Below are positions 18,042-26,824 of a stretch of 64,000 nucleotides of DNA, piece after piece; the stretch's first letter is position 1, and every line of letters starts with the position of its first letter. Below the pieces are notes generated by a model. The model was given only the letters and a program-made list of their open reading frames with translations, was not told the DNA's origin and made no database searches. The DNA comes from Oxalobacteraceae bacterium (GTDB lineage: Bacteria; Pseudomonadota; Gammaproteobacteria; Burkholderiales; Burkholderiaceae_D): assembly GCA_013284265.1 (NCBI GenBank), contig JABTBR010000033.1:1-64000 (forward strand), in the 5' to 3' direction. Made by a program: the position numbers and the translations under genes.

Positions 18042-18130
18042 GTTTCAAAAAGACCGCAGCTTCGTTGTGACTCCTCGCCGTACAGTCGTACTGTCTTCGT
18101 CGCCACGCCTCGCTGCGCTCATTTTGAAAC
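18042..18130. repeat. Hairpin repeat B, copy 2
   Basis: GTTTCAAAA (18042-18050) pairs with TTTTGAAAC (18122-18130). The interior 18074-18110 aligns without gaps to copy 1 near 6401-6437 and shares ACTGTCTTCGTCGC. The inner hairpin is GTAC-AGTC-GTAC here against GTGC-AGGC-GCAC in copy 1, a compensatory pair change. It starts four bases after the pmbA stop. Confidence 0.7.
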
Positions 18131-18177
18131 AGCTTCCCTGAGAACCTTCAGAATGTGTTGTTCGCCGTTCCCATCTT

Positions 18178-18205
18178 GGGCCGCCCTGTGCGGCCCTTGT
18201 CTTTT
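18178..18205 (+). terminator. Probable intrinsic terminator after pmbA
   Basis: GGGCCGC-CCTGT-GCGGCCC forms a 7-bp GC stem and is followed by TTGTCTTTT. It is about 140 bp past pmbA and before the promoter region of the first TRAP binding protein. Confidence 0.6.
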
Positions 18206-18312
18206 CCTGGCCGATATTTTCGTTGCGTGGAGTCCCTGCTCCCCCTACACTGTGTCGAGCATGACAATGCTGCACGTTTTCATGACGTATAAAACCTGAG
18301 GAGACACAAGAT

Positions 18313-19404
18313 ATGGAACGTCGTTCCTTTCTGATTAAAGCGGCCGCTGGCGCCGGAGCCGGCGTGATTGCCGCACCCGCCCTGGCAGCCGATGCACTGC
18401 CCACGATTAACTGGCGTCTGGCCTCGAGCTTCCCCAAGTCGCTCGACACCATCTTCGGTGCCGCCGACACCTTCACCAAACGCGTGGCCGCCCTGACCGG
18501 CGGCAAGTTCAACATCCGCTCCTTCGCGGCCGGCGAAATCGTCCCGGGCCTGCAGGTGATGGATGCGGTGCAGGCCGGCACCGTGGAAATGGGCCACAGC
18601 GCCTCCTACTACTACTTCGGCAAGGACGCCACCTTCGCCTTCGATTGCGCCGTGCCCTTCGGCCTGACCTCGCGCCAGCACACCGCCTGGTACGACCAGG
18701 GCGGCGGCCGCGAGCTGACCCGCGAATTCTTCAAGGGCTATGGCATCATCAACTTCCTGGGCGGGAATTCCGGCACACAGATGGGTGGCTGGTTCCGCAA
18801 GGAGATCAAGTCCGTGGCCGATCTGAAGGGCACCAAGATGCGCGTCGGCGGCTTCGCCGGCCGCGTGCTGGAGCGTCTGGGCCTGGTGCCGCAACAGCTG
18901 GCCGGTGGCGACATCTATCCCGCGCTGGAAAAAGGCACCATCGATGCGGCCGAATGGGTCGGTCCTTACGATGATGAAAAACTTGGCTTCTACAAGGTCG
19001 CGCCGTTCTACTACGCGCCGGGCTGGTGGGAGGCGGGTGCCTCGTTCTCCTTCTACGTCGGCATCAAGGAATGGGAAAAGCTGCCCAAGGAATACCAGGC
19101 CGCGCTGGAAGTGGCCACCTACGAGGCCCACGTGGTCATGCAGGCCGAGTACGACGCCAAGAACCCGGCCGCGCTGGGCCGCCTGCTGAAAGCCGGCGTC
19201 AAGCTGCGCAACTTCCCGAAAGACACGCTCGATGCCTGCTACAAGGCCGCCAACGATGTGATGAACGAGGAAGCGGCGAAGAACGCCAAGTTCAAGAAGA
19301 TCTACGAACCGTGGAAGCACTTCCGCGCCGATCAGAACCAGTGGGCATCGGTGGCCGAGGCGACCATGCAGAACTACCTGATCACCGCCGGCCGCGCGAA
19401 GTAA
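18313..19404 (+). CDS. TRAP transporter solute-binding protein, DctP type (paralogue 1)
   Basis: A 363-aa periplasmic receptor with a twin-arginine signal (MERRSFLIKAAAGAGAGVIA). It resembles the TakP branch of TRAP binding proteins, which take 2-oxo acids. Family features are SSFPKSLDTIFGAA, the ligand-region arginine in KMRVGGFAGRV and the conserved KGTIDAAEWVGPYDDEKLG. It is preceded by TGAGGAGA and ends in a strong terminator (19423-19450). No DctQ or DctM membrane subunits lie beside it. A second gene of clearly the same subfamily lies 1.9 kb downstream, so this looks like a local duplication. Confidence 0.92.
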   Translation: MERRSFLIKAAAGAGAGVIAAPALAADALPTINWRLASSFPKSLDTIFGAADTFTKRVAALTGGKFNIRSFAAGEIVPGLQVMDAVQAGTVEMGHSASYYYFGKDATFAFDCAVPFGLTSRQHTAWYDQGGGRELTREFFKGYGIINFLGGNSGTQMGGWFRKEIKSVADLKGTKMRVGGFAGRVLERLGLVPQQLAGGDIYPALEKGTIDAAEWVGPYDDEKLGFYKVAPFYYAPGWWEAGASFSFYVGIKEWEKLPKEYQAALEVATYEAHVVMQAEYDAKNPAALGRLLKAGVKLRNFPKDTLDACYKAANDVMNEEAAKNAKFKKIYEPWKHFRADQNQWASVAEATMQNYLITAGRAK

Positions 19405-19422
19405 GTTGTTTCACGCATTGCC

Positions 19423-19450
19423 AAAAACCCGCCTTCGTGGCGGGTTTTTT
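19423..19450 (+). terminator. Intrinsic terminator
   Basis: AACCCGCC-TTCGT-GGCGGGTT with a run of six T, 18 bp after the TRAP binding-protein stop. An upstream A-run makes it usable on the other strand as well. Confidence 0.88.
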
Positions 19451-19476
19451 CGTTGAGAGTCAGCATTTACCGCGGC

Positions 19477-19683
19477 TTATTCGATATAGCGCTTGATCCA
19501 TTGCTTGAGCGCGAACAGCTCGAACACGACCGCCAGCAGCACGAAGCCGTTAGACAGTTCCTTGGTGGTGAAGAAGTCGTAGCGCGTGCCGCTGATGATA
19601 AAGCTCAGCTCCCGGCTGGCGGTGGCGTAGAACATCGCTGCAAAGATCAGACAGGCGAGGGCGGTGAAATGCTTGGCTTTCAT
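19477..19683 (-). CDS. Small two-helix membrane protein
   Basis: A 68-aa protein with two hydrophobic stretches: FTALACLIFAAMFYATA near the N-terminus and NGFVLLAVVFELFAL near the C-terminus. They are joined by a polar loop (SRELSFIISGTRYDFFTT). It ends in a basic tail (KQWIKRYIE). The composition and closed frame look like a real inner-membrane protein. I do not recognise a family. It lies alone between a terminator and a complex A-type repeat. Confidence 0.6.
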   Translation of the reverse strand: MKAKHFTALACLIFAAMFYATASRELSFIISGTRYDFFTTKELSNGFVLLAVVFELFALKQWIKRYIE

Positions 19684-19775
19684 ACGCGCTTTCAGTGCGG
19701 TGAAAGTTGCATTGTAGCAGCATGAAAGCTGCTATCCGTAGTCCTGGTGTGGCGCCTCAGCGGTTTAGCGCCTGT

Positions 19776-19950
19776 AAAACCCACGGCGTAACCTTGAGGG
19801 CTAGCGGGCCGCCGGAATATCTCAAAACCCAAGGCGTAACCCTGGGGTCAGACCCCAGGGTCCGGTGAGGGGCTTCGCCCCGCCGATCCCTGCGGGACCG
19901 GCCCCCGGCTCTTTGCCGTGGGTTTTGGTCGGCTGCCGGCGGCCCGCTAG
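19776..19950. repeat. Palindromic repeat A, copy 4 (half copy plus full long form)
   Basis: A partial end (AACCCACGGCGTAACC, 19778-19793) is followed by a complete long-form element in reverse orientation (19824-19926). The full copy is bracketed by a perfect 15-bp inverted repeat, CTAGCGGGCCGCCGG (19801-19815) and CCGGCGGCCCGCTAG (19936-19950). This gives the clearest view of the outer ends of the element. The arrangement looks like one copy inserted into or beside another. Confidence 0.85.
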
Positions 19951-19963
19951 CAGCTGGAAATAC

Positions 19964-21091
19964 TTAGTCCGCGCGCAAGGCCTGCAGCACCGGCTGCAGC
20001 ACCGCCTTGCCCAGCTCGGCACTACGCGCACCGCTCCAGCCCGCTTCCGGATCCGGATCGTTGGCATTGTCCTTGAACGGCAGTTCCAAGGTCAGCGACA
20101 GGCAACCGAAAGCATGGGTGATGTGCGGCGAACCCATGGTCAGGGTTTCCTCGGTGTACGGGCTCTCGCCATAACCGTGCTCATCCTGGAAGTCCGGGCT
20201 GGCGATCTTGAAGTCTTCGATGAAGCGCTGCTGCTGGGCCGCCTGCTCCTTGGTGAAGGTCGGCAGCGACTCGCTGCCTGCCACGAACACATACGGCAGA
20301 CCTTCATCGCCATGCACGTCGAGGAACAGGTCGCAGCCGATTTCCAGCATCTTTTGCTTGACCAGGAACACTTCCGGGCTGCGCGCCATGGTCGGGTTGA
20401 GCCACTCGCGGTTCAGATTGGCGCCGGTGGCGTTGGTGCGCAGATTGCCGCGCACCGAGCCGTCCGGATTCATGTTCGGCACCACGTAGAACACCGCTTC
20501 GTTCAGGCACTGGCGGCCGAAAGGATTGGCCGGGTCGAGCAGGGCTTCGACCATGCCTTCGACGAACCATTCAGCCATCGTTTCGCCCGGATGCTGGCGC
20601 GCGATGACCCAGACCTTTTTCTCCGCTTCCGGATCGCCGATCACCAGCATATTCATGTCGTGGCCATCGATGGTGCTGCCCAGGTCGACCTGGCGCACCA
20701 GCGGCGACATCTGCGCGCTGTCGAGCAGGGCCAGGTGGCGTTCCCACGAATACGGTTCGAAGTAGGCGTAGTAGACGCTGTCGTATTCCGGCGCGTGGTT
20801 GATGGTCATGACCTGGCCATCAAAGCTGGTCGGCACGCGGAACCAGGTTTCGCGGTCGTAGCTGGCCACGGCCTGATAGTCTTCCCAGCCGGCCGGATAG
20901 GCGCTGCTGCCAGCGTTGAGAAAGCGCATCTTCAGCGGCGTTCCCAGCGCGCCCTGCACGCGGAAGTAGAACCACTGGGTGATGTCGGCGTGCGAATCCT
21001 TGCGGATGTTCAGGTCGATGGCGCCCGAATGGTCGGCGCGCACGACTTCGATGGCGCCGGCGTCGAACTGGTGGCTGATCTTGATAGGCAT
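19964..21091 (-). CDS. M14-family zinc carboxypeptidase (cytosolic type)
   Basis: 375 aa. An N-terminal beta-sandwich domain (about residues 1-115, with FYFRVQG) precedes the carboxypeptidase domain, as in the cytosolic carboxypeptidase-like branch. The zinc ligands are H and E in ARQHPGETMAEW and the later His in LFLDVHGDEGLPY. The substrate-binding region NPDGSVRGNLRTNATGANLN is also present. The catalytic Glu is probably in LTLELPF. There is no signal peptide. ATG 21091 is used because the segment from MPIKISHQF is where the conserved domain begins. It is transcribed against the two flanking TRAP genes. Confidence 0.88.
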   Translation of the reverse strand: MPIKISHQFDAGAIEVVRADHSGAIDLNIRKDSHADITQWFYFRVQGALGTPLKMRFLNAGSSAYPAGWEDYQAVASYDRETWFRVPTSFDGQVMTINHAPEYDSVYYAYFEPYSWERHLALLDSAQMSPLVRQVDLGSTIDGHDMNMLVIGDPEAEKKVWVIARQHPGETMAEWFVEGMVEALLDPANPFGRQCLNEAVFYVVPNMNPDGSVRGNLRTNATGANLNREWLNPTMARSPEVFLVKQKMLEIGCDLFLDVHGDEGLPYVFVAGSESLPTFTKEQAAQQQRFIEDFKIASPDFQDEHGYGESPYTEETLTMGSPHITHAFGCLSLTLELPFKDNANDPDPEAGWSGARSAELGKAVLQPVLQALRAD

Positions 21092-21286
21092 GATTGGATT
21101 CCTGTCGAATGCAAAAAGGGAGGCGTGGCGCTTATGACGCATTTGCCCTGCGATGGCCGCCATGATACTGGTTTTGGCCGGGGCGGTCAGCAATCGAAGG
21201 ATTGCAAGCTTGTCAAACTGGCTCTACACTGGCCCCGCAAGGTTCTGAGACCTTCCCGAATACCAACCAAGATTGGAGACCGCAAT

Positions 21287-22372
21287 ATGGAACGCCGTTC
21301 CTTCCTGAAGAAAACCGCTGTTGGCGCCGGCGCCGCCGCGATCGCCGCGCCAGCCCTGGCGCAGGCGCTGCCGAATATCAAATGGCGCCTGGCGTCGAGC
21401 TTCCCCAAGACGCTCGATACCATCTTTGGCGCCTGCGACAAATTCACCAAGCGCGTGGCCGAGCTGACCGGCGGCAAATTCGTCATCAGCTCCTTCGCCG
21501 CCGGCGAGATCGTGCCCGGCCTGCAGGTGCTCGACGCGGTGCAGGCCGGAACGGTGGAAATGGGCCACACCCCGTCCTACTATTACTTCGGCAAGGACCC
21601 GACGTTCGCCTTCGACTGCGCGGTGCCCTTCGGCCTGACCTCGCGCCAGCAGACCGCCTGGTTCGACCAGGGCGGCGGGCGCGAGCTGACGCGCGAATTC
21701 TTCAAGGGCTATGGCGTGATCAATTTCCTGGCGGGGAACACCGGCACCCAGATGGGCGGCTGGTACCGCAAGGAGATCAAGACCGTGGCCGACATGAAGG
21801 GCCTGAAAATGCGCGTGGCCGGTTTCGCCGGCCGCGTGATGGAGCGCATGGGCGTGGTGCCGCAGCAGATCCCGGCCAGCGATGTCTACTCCGCGCTGGA
21901 AAAAGGCACCATCGACGCGGCCGAATGGGTCGGTCCGTATGATGATGAAAAGCTCGGCCTGGCCAAGGTGGCGCCGCATTACTATTCGCCGGGCTGGTGG
22001 GAGGCCGGTCCGCAGCTGTCCTTCTACATCAACATCAAGGAATGGGAAAAGCTGCCCAAGGAATATCAGGCGGCGATCGAGGCGGCCAGCTACGAATGCC
22101 ATGTGGTGCTGCAGGCCGAATACGACGCCAAGAATCCGGCCGCGCTGGCGCGCCTGATGAAGAACGGCGCCAAGCTGCACAACTTCTCCAAGGATATCCT
22201 GGATGCGGCCTACAAGGCTTCGACCGCGGTGATGGAAGAGGAAGCGGCCAAGAATGCCAAGTTCAAGAAGATCTACGAACCGTGGAAACGATTCCGTCAG
22301 GATCAGAACCAGTGGGCCTCGGTGGCCGAGGCGACGATGCAGAATTATCTGATCAGCGCAGCACGCAAATAG
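21287..22372 (+). CDS. TRAP transporter solute-binding protein, DctP type (paralogue 2)
   Basis: A 361-aa paralogue of the protein at 18313, with a twin-arginine signal (MERRSFLKKTAVGAGAAAIA). The two align end to end almost without gaps and share long identical stretches such as AVPFGLTSRQ and KGTIDAAEWVGPYDDEKLG. Differences cluster at possible ligand contacts (PASDVYS here against AGGDIYP in paralogue 1), so the two may bind different acids. No membrane subunits are adjacent. TTGGAGAC lies upstream of the ATG. An A-type repeat follows the gene. Confidence 0.92.
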   Translation: MERRSFLKKTAVGAGAAAIAAPALAQALPNIKWRLASSFPKTLDTIFGACDKFTKRVAELTGGKFVISSFAAGEIVPGLQVLDAVQAGTVEMGHTPSYYYFGKDPTFAFDCAVPFGLTSRQQTAWFDQGGGRELTREFFKGYGVINFLAGNTGTQMGGWYRKEIKTVADMKGLKMRVAGFAGRVMERMGVVPQQIPASDVYSALEKGTIDAAEWVGPYDDEKLGLAKVAPHYYSPGWWEAGPQLSFYINIKEWEKLPKEYQAAIEAASYECHVVLQAEYDAKNPAALARLMKNGAKLHNFSKDILDAAYKASTAVMEEEAAKNAKFKKIYEPWKRFRQDQNQWASVAEATMQNYLISAARK

Positions 22373-22380
22373 CGTCAACA

Positions 22381-22505
22381 GCGGGCCGCCGGCAACTGTA
22401 AAAACCTACGGCAAAGAGCCGGGGGCCGGTCCCGCAGGGATCGGCGGGGCGAAGCCCCTCACCGGACCCTGGGGTCAGACCCCAGGGTTACGCCGTGGGT
22501 TTTAA
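22381..22505. repeat. Palindromic repeat A, copy 5 (long form)
   Basis: Full long form at 22401-22504, with the left outer flank GCGGGCCGCCGGC at 22381. The three inner hairpins are kept: GGCCGGTCCC/GGGATCGGC, GGGGCGAAGCCCC, and CCCTGGGGTCAGACCCCAGGG, which is written here as 10 bp arms. It follows the second TRAP gene. Confidence 0.85.
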
Positions 22506-22667
22506 GAAAGCGTTGCGGCACGCTGAATTCCACCGGCCAATGCTGTCCGCTGGCCATCTGCGCCAGCGCAAACGCCGGACTGTGGCGTTTGCTAAGTTGA
22601 GTCTGGCGGCCGCTCGCTGCGGCCGCCGCGCCGGACCCGCGTCCGGGTTCACTCGACAGGAGACATC

Positions 22668-22958
22668 ATGGATACCAAGACTCAACAGCCTCAGGGCCAA
22701 CCCCAGCGCGATCATCACATCCGCGAGCTGGAAAAAAAGATCAGCGCACTGAGCGATGCGCTGGCCGAACTGGGCAGGGGCACCACCTTGCAGGAATTGC
22801 TGAAGATCATACGTTTCCCCGGTTACACCACGCCGGCCGAGTTTGCCTTCAACATCGGCATGCTCGATGCCATGCACGGCCAGGCCATGCTGATCGAACG
22901 GCTGGGCCATGACCTGCTCGATGGCGCCAAACAAATCGTGGGACAGGGCGCCGCCTAG
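22668..22958 (+). CDS. Small hypothetical helical protein
   Basis: 96 aa with a good ribosome binding site (AGGAGA, 7 bp before the ATG). The N-terminus is polar and Gln-rich. Residues about 16-40 (HHIRELEKKISALSDALAEL) could form a short coiled coil. The C-terminal half (EFAFNIGMLDAMHGQAML) is helical and contains a conserved-looking FPGYTTPAEF. No signal peptide or membrane segment. I do not recognise the family. It stands alone between a repeat and the ribose operon. Confidence 0.65.
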   Translation: MDTKTQQPQGQPQRDHHIRELEKKISALSDALAELGRGTTLQELLKIIRFPGYTTPAEFAFNIGMLDAMHGQAMLIERLGHDLLDGAKQIVGQGAA

Positions 22959-23030
22959 ACCGCCGGGGCGGTTCCGTCATTTGTTGCCGGGGCCGCCAAT
23001 TCCCGTTTTTCTAAGAGTTCTTGATTTTCC

Positions 23031-23059
23031 TCAAGCGACCATTGATTTAATTGTAATAT
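23031..23059 (+). promoter_or_regulatory. Candidate sigma-70 promoter upstream of rbsB
   Basis: TTGATT (23031-23036) and TAATAT (23054-23059) are separated by 17 bp. It lies about 180 bp before rbsB, upstream of the operator. A second possible -10 (TATTAT, 23178-23183) lies right against the operator. Confidence 0.4.
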
Positions 23060-23189
23060 CCTGCGTTTCCTTGCGCATTTCCGTGCATCGTCCTTGGCCG
23101 CGTGTATGGTGTATCCGGCAAGTGTCTCCAGCCGCCATCTTTTTTTCTTGGAATGGCGCAATTCAGCAAAATTGCAGTATTATTTGTAC

Positions 23190-23207
23190 CGCGCAAACGT
23201 TTGCGCG
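23190..23207. promoter_or_regulatory. LacI-family operator (likely RbsR site)
   Basis: CGCGCAAACGTTTGCGCG is a perfect 18-bp palindrome centred on the CG typical of LacI/RbsR/PurR half-sites (AAACGTTT core). It is 28 bp before rbsB and next to a possible -10 element, so a bound repressor would block the start of transcription. The regulator encoded in the same operon is the natural ligand. Confidence 0.8.
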
Positions 23208-23235
23208 ACCAAATAATTCGAATTGGAGACCCCAG

Positions 23236-24183
23236 ATGACCCGCCGTCCGCACCTGAAACTGTTCGCCGCCGTAGCCGCTCTGTCCCTGTTGCCATCCCT
23301 GCCAGTCCTGGCCGCCGAAGCCGCCAAGCCGAAAGTCGCGCTGGTGATGAAGTCGCTGGCCAATGAATTCTTCCTGACCATGGAAACCGGCGCCAAGGAT
23401 CACCAGAAGGCGCACGCCGCCCAATACGATCTGGTCGCCAACGGCATCAAGGACGAGCAGGACACCGCCAGCCAGATCAAGCTGGTCGAACAGATGATCG
23501 TCTCGCGCGTGAACGCGCTGGTGATCGCGCCGGCCGATTCCAAGGCCCTGGTGCCGGTGCTGAAAAAAGCCGTGGACGCCGGCATCCTGGTGGTTAATAT
23601 CGACAACAAGCTCGATGACGCCGCACTCAAAGAGAAGGGCATCCTGATTCCATTCGTCGGCCCGGACAACCGCAAGGGCGCGCGCCTGGTCGGCGACCAG
23701 CTGGCCAAGACCGTCAAGAAGGGCGACCAGGTCGGCATCATCGAAGGCGTGTCCACCACCTTCAACGCGCAGCAGCGCACCCTGGGTTACCAGGATGCGA
23801 TGGCCGCCGCCGGCGCCAAGGTCGTCAGCGTCCAGTCGGGCAACTGGGAAATCGCCAGCGCCAACACGGTCGCCTCGGCCATGCTGAACGCCAATCCCAA
23901 CCTGACCGCGCTGCTGTGCGGGAACGACAATATGGCCATCGGCGCCGTCTCGGCCGTGCGCAGCGCGGGCAAGACCGGCAAGGTCAAGATCATCGGCTAC
24001 GACAACATCCAGGCGATCAAGCCTATGCTGGCCGACGGCCGCATCCTGGCCACCGCCGACCAGTTCGGTTCGCAGCAGGCCGTATTCGGCATCGAATCCC
24101 TGCTCAAGGCCCTGGCCGAGAAGAAGACCCAGGCTGCCATGGGCGGCGTGATTGAAACCAAAGTGGCGCTCGTCACGAAATAA
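23236..24183 (+). CDS. rbsB: Ribose ABC transporter, substrate-binding protein RbsB
   Basis: A 315-aa periplasmic sugar receptor. A Sec signal peptide ends near residue 26 (LPVLAAEAA). The mature part has the usual two-lobe periplasmic binding fold, with NEFFLTMETGAKD in the first strand-helix, DSKALVPVLKKA, the hinge-side NIDNKLDD and GNDNMAIGAV near the second lobe. The ATG at 23236 follows TTGGAGAC. It is the first gene of the operon and is expected to be made in the greatest amount. Assignment to ribose rests on rbsK and rbsD in the same operon. Confidence 0.92.
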   Translation: MTRRPHLKLFAAVAALSLLPSLPVLAAEAAKPKVALVMKSLANEFFLTMETGAKDHQKAHAAQYDLVANGIKDEQDTASQIKLVEQMIVSRVNALVIAPADSKALVPVLKKAVDAGILVVNIDNKLDDAALKEKGILIPFVGPDNRKGARLVGDQLAKTVKKGDQVGIIEGVSTTFNAQQRTLGYQDAMAAAGAKVVSVQSGNWEIASANTVASAMLNANPNLTALLCGNDNMAIGAVSAVRSAGKTGKVKIIGYDNIQAIKPMLADGRILATADQFGSQQAVFGIESLLKALAEKKTQAAMGGVIETKVALVTK

Positions 24184-24257
24184 GGCTGTGCCGCCGCGAC
24201 TCCGCGCGCACGCTGTGCGCGGGAGCGGCGCATGTCCTCGCCCTGCGGAGACTCCCC

Positions 24258-25829
24258 ATGACCATCGAAACGACCGGCGCCCACGGCGCGGGCGGCGTGC
24301 TGCTCAGCCTGACCGATATCGGCAAGACCTATGTCGAGCCGGTGCTGGGCGGCGTCAGGCTGCAACTGCGTCCCGGCCAGGTGCTGGCGCTGACCGGCGA
24401 AAACGGTGCCGGCAAAAGCACGCTGTCCAAGATCATCTGCGGCCTGGAACAGGCGAGCACCGGCGCCATGCTGCTCGATGGCCAAGCCTACCTGCCGGCC
24501 TCGCGCGGTGATGCCGAGAAGCTGGGCATCCGCATGGTGATGCAGGAACTGAATCTGCTGCCCACCTTGTCGGTGGCGGAAAACCTTTACCTGAACCAGC
24601 TGCCGCAGCGTTTCGGCTGGATCGACCGCGCCCGCCTGGAGCGCGACGCGCGCGCCCAGATGGCCAAGGTCGGCCTGGACGACATCGATCCCTGGACCCT
24701 GGTGGGCCAGCTCGGCATCGGCCACCAGCAGATGATCGAGATCGCGCGCAACCTGATCGGCGACTGCCGCCTGCTGGTGCTGGACGAACCGACCGCGATG
24801 CTGACCCACCGCGAGGTGGAGCTGCTGTTCGCCCAGATCGAACGCCTGAAGGCGGCCGGCGTGGCCATCATCTACATCTCGCACCGCCTGGAAGAACTCA
24901 AGCGCGTGGCCGACCGCATCGCCGTGCTGCGCGACGGTGAACTGGTCTGCGACGACAGCATCGCCCACTACAGCAGCGCCGACCTGGTGCGCCTGATGGT
25001 GGGCCGTGCCGCCGATGCCGACATCGATCTCAGTGGCCGCAACATCGGCGCACCGCTGCTGCGTCTCGATGGGCTGGGCCGCAAGGGCGCCGTGCAGCCG
25101 GCCACGCTGGAGGTGAAGGCGGGCCAGATCGTCGGCATCGCCGGCCTGATCGGCTCCGGCCGCACCGAGCTGCTGCGCCTGATCTTCGGCGCCGACCGCG
25201 CCGACCAGGGCCAGCTGTTCATCGGCGACGGCACCGCCCCGGCGCGGATAGACTCGCCCAGCGACGCGGTGGCCGCCGGCATCGCCATGATCACCGAGGA
25301 TCGCAAGGGACAGGGCCTGCTGCTGCAGCAATCGATTGCGGCCAACACCAGCCTGGCGCGCCTCGATGGCGTCAGCTCCAGGGGCTGGCTGGACGACGCG
25401 GCCGAAACTGCCTTGGGCCAGCGCTACATCGAACAACTGGGCATCCGCAGCCGCCATCCCGGCCAGACCGTGGCCGAACTGTCGGGCGGTAACCAGCAGA
25501 AGGTGGTAATCGCACGCTGGTTGTACCGCGACTGCGCCGTGATGCTGTTTGACGAACCGACCCGCGGCATCGACATCGGCGCCAAGTTCGACATCTACAA
25601 TCTGCTGGCCGAGCTGGCGCGCCAGGGCAAGGGCCTGCTGATCGTCTCGAGCGACCTGCGCGAGCTGATGCTGATCTGCGACCGCATCGCCGTGATGAGC
25701 GCGGGACGCATCGTCGACACCTTCGAGCGCGGCGCCTGGAGCCAGGACAGCCTGCTGGCCGCCGCCTTCAGCGGCTATCTGCAAACCCATGGCGGCACCA
25801 GCGGCGCGGACAACGCCGTCGCCGCCTGA
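24258..25829 (+). CDS. rbsA: Ribose ABC transporter, ATP-binding protein RbsA
   Basis: 523 aa, two fused ATPase domains as usual for sugar importers of this class. The first has Walker A GENGAGKSTL and Walker B LLVLDEPTAML. Its signature region is LGIGHQQMIE rather than LSGG. The second has the degenerate P-loop GLIGSGRTELL typical of the family, a strong signature ELSGGNQQKV and DEPTRGIDIGAK. It follows rbsB after 74 bp and precedes rbsC by 27 bp. Confidence 0.94.
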   Translation: MTIETTGAHGAGGVLLSLTDIGKTYVEPVLGGVRLQLRPGQVLALTGENGAGKSTLSKIICGLEQASTGAMLLDGQAYLPASRGDAEKLGIRMVMQELNLLPTLSVAENLYLNQLPQRFGWIDRARLERDARAQMAKVGLDDIDPWTLVGQLGIGHQQMIEIARNLIGDCRLLVLDEPTAMLTHREVELLFAQIERLKAAGVAIIYISHRLEELKRVADRIAVLRDGELVCDDSIAHYSSADLVRLMVGRAADADIDLSGRNIGAPLLRLDGLGRKGAVQPATLEVKAGQIVGIAGLIGSGRTELLRLIFGADRADQGQLFIGDGTAPARIDSPSDAVAAGIAMITEDRKGQGLLLQQSIAANTSLARLDGVSSRGWLDDAAETALGQRYIEQLGIRSRHPGQTVAELSGGNQQKVVIARWLYRDCAVMLFDEPTRGIDIGAKFDIYNLLAELARQGKGLLIVSSDLRELMLICDRIAVMSAGRIVDTFERGAWSQDSLLAAAFSGYLQTHGGTSGADNAVAA

Positions 25830-25856
25830 ACCGGGAACACCCGAGAACACCAACTT

Positions 25857-26816
25857 ATGACTACTTCCTCTTTCCAGCGCGGCATGGCCGGCGCCAAGAC
25901 TTACGTGGGCCTGGCCGGCGCGCTGCTCGCCATGTGCGTGCTGTTCGGCTTCGCCAGCGACCACTTCTTCAGCATGTCGACCTTGCAGACGCTGTCGAAC
26001 AATATTCCCACCCTGGTCGTCATGGCGGTCGGCATGACCTTCGTGCTGATCATCGGCGGCATCGACCTGTCGGTCGGCTCGGTGATGGCGCTGGCCGCCT
26101 CCATCCTGTCGATGGCGGTGGTGCGCTGGGGCTGGCCGGTGTGGCTGGCCAGCCTGTTGGGCGTGGCCGCCGCCGCCGTGTGCGGCTCGGTCACCGGCGC
26201 CATCTCGGTGGGCTGGCGGATTCCCTCGTTTATCGTTTCGCTGGGCGTGCTGGAAGTGGCGCGCGGCCTGGCCTATCAGGTGACCAATTCGCGCACCGAA
26301 TACATCGGCAGCGCGGTCGAGTCTATCAGCGCGCCGATTTTCCTGGGCATGTCGCCGGCCTTCCTGGCGGCGCTGGCCATCGTCATCGCCGGCCAGCTGG
26401 TGCTGACGCGCACCGTGCTGGGACGCCAGTGGATCGCCATCGGCACCAATGAGGAGGCGGTGCGCCTGTCCGGCATCGCGCCGCGTCCGCGCAAGGTGGC
26501 GGTGTATGCGCTGATGGGGCTATTGGCCGGTATCGGCGCGCTGTTCCAGGTCTCGCGCCTGGAAGCGGCCGATCCGAACGGCGGTGTGGGCATGGAACTG
26601 CAGGTGATCGCGGCCGTGGTCATCGGCGGCACCAGCCTGATGGGCGGACGCGGCTCGGTCATCGCCACCTTTATCGGCGTGCTGATCATCGCCGTGCTCG
26701 AAGCCGGCCTGGCCCAGGTCGGCGTGAGCGAACCGGTCAAGCGCATCGTCACCGGCCTGGTGATCGTGGCGGCCGTGGTACTGGACACTTATCGCCGTCG
26801 CGGTGAACGCGCTTAG
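25857..26816 (+). CDS. rbsC: Ribose ABC transporter, permease RbsC
   Basis: 319 aa, the integral membrane subunit of a CUT2-type sugar importer. Multiple hydrophobic segments are visible. The conserved GGIDLSVGSVMALAA after the second or third segment and the C-terminal VIGGTSLMGGRGSV loop that meets the ATPase are present. It ends in a basic tail (DTYRRRGERA). rbsR begins eight bases after its stop. Confidence 0.94.
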   Translation: MTTSSFQRGMAGAKTYVGLAGALLAMCVLFGFASDHFFSMSTLQTLSNNIPTLVVMAVGMTFVLIIGGIDLSVGSVMALAASILSMAVVRWGWPVWLASLLGVAAAAVCGSVTGAISVGWRIPSFIVSLGVLEVARGLAYQVTNSRTEYIGSAVESISAPIFLGMSPAFLAALAIVIAGQLVLTRTVLGRQWIAIGTNEEAVRLSGIAPRPRKVAVYALMGLLAGIGALFQVSRLEAADPNGGVGMELQVIAAVVIGGTSLMGGRGSVIATFIGVLIIAVLEAGLAQVGVSEPVKRIVTGLVIVAAVVLDTYRRRGERA

Positions 26817-26824
26817 GAGAAGAC

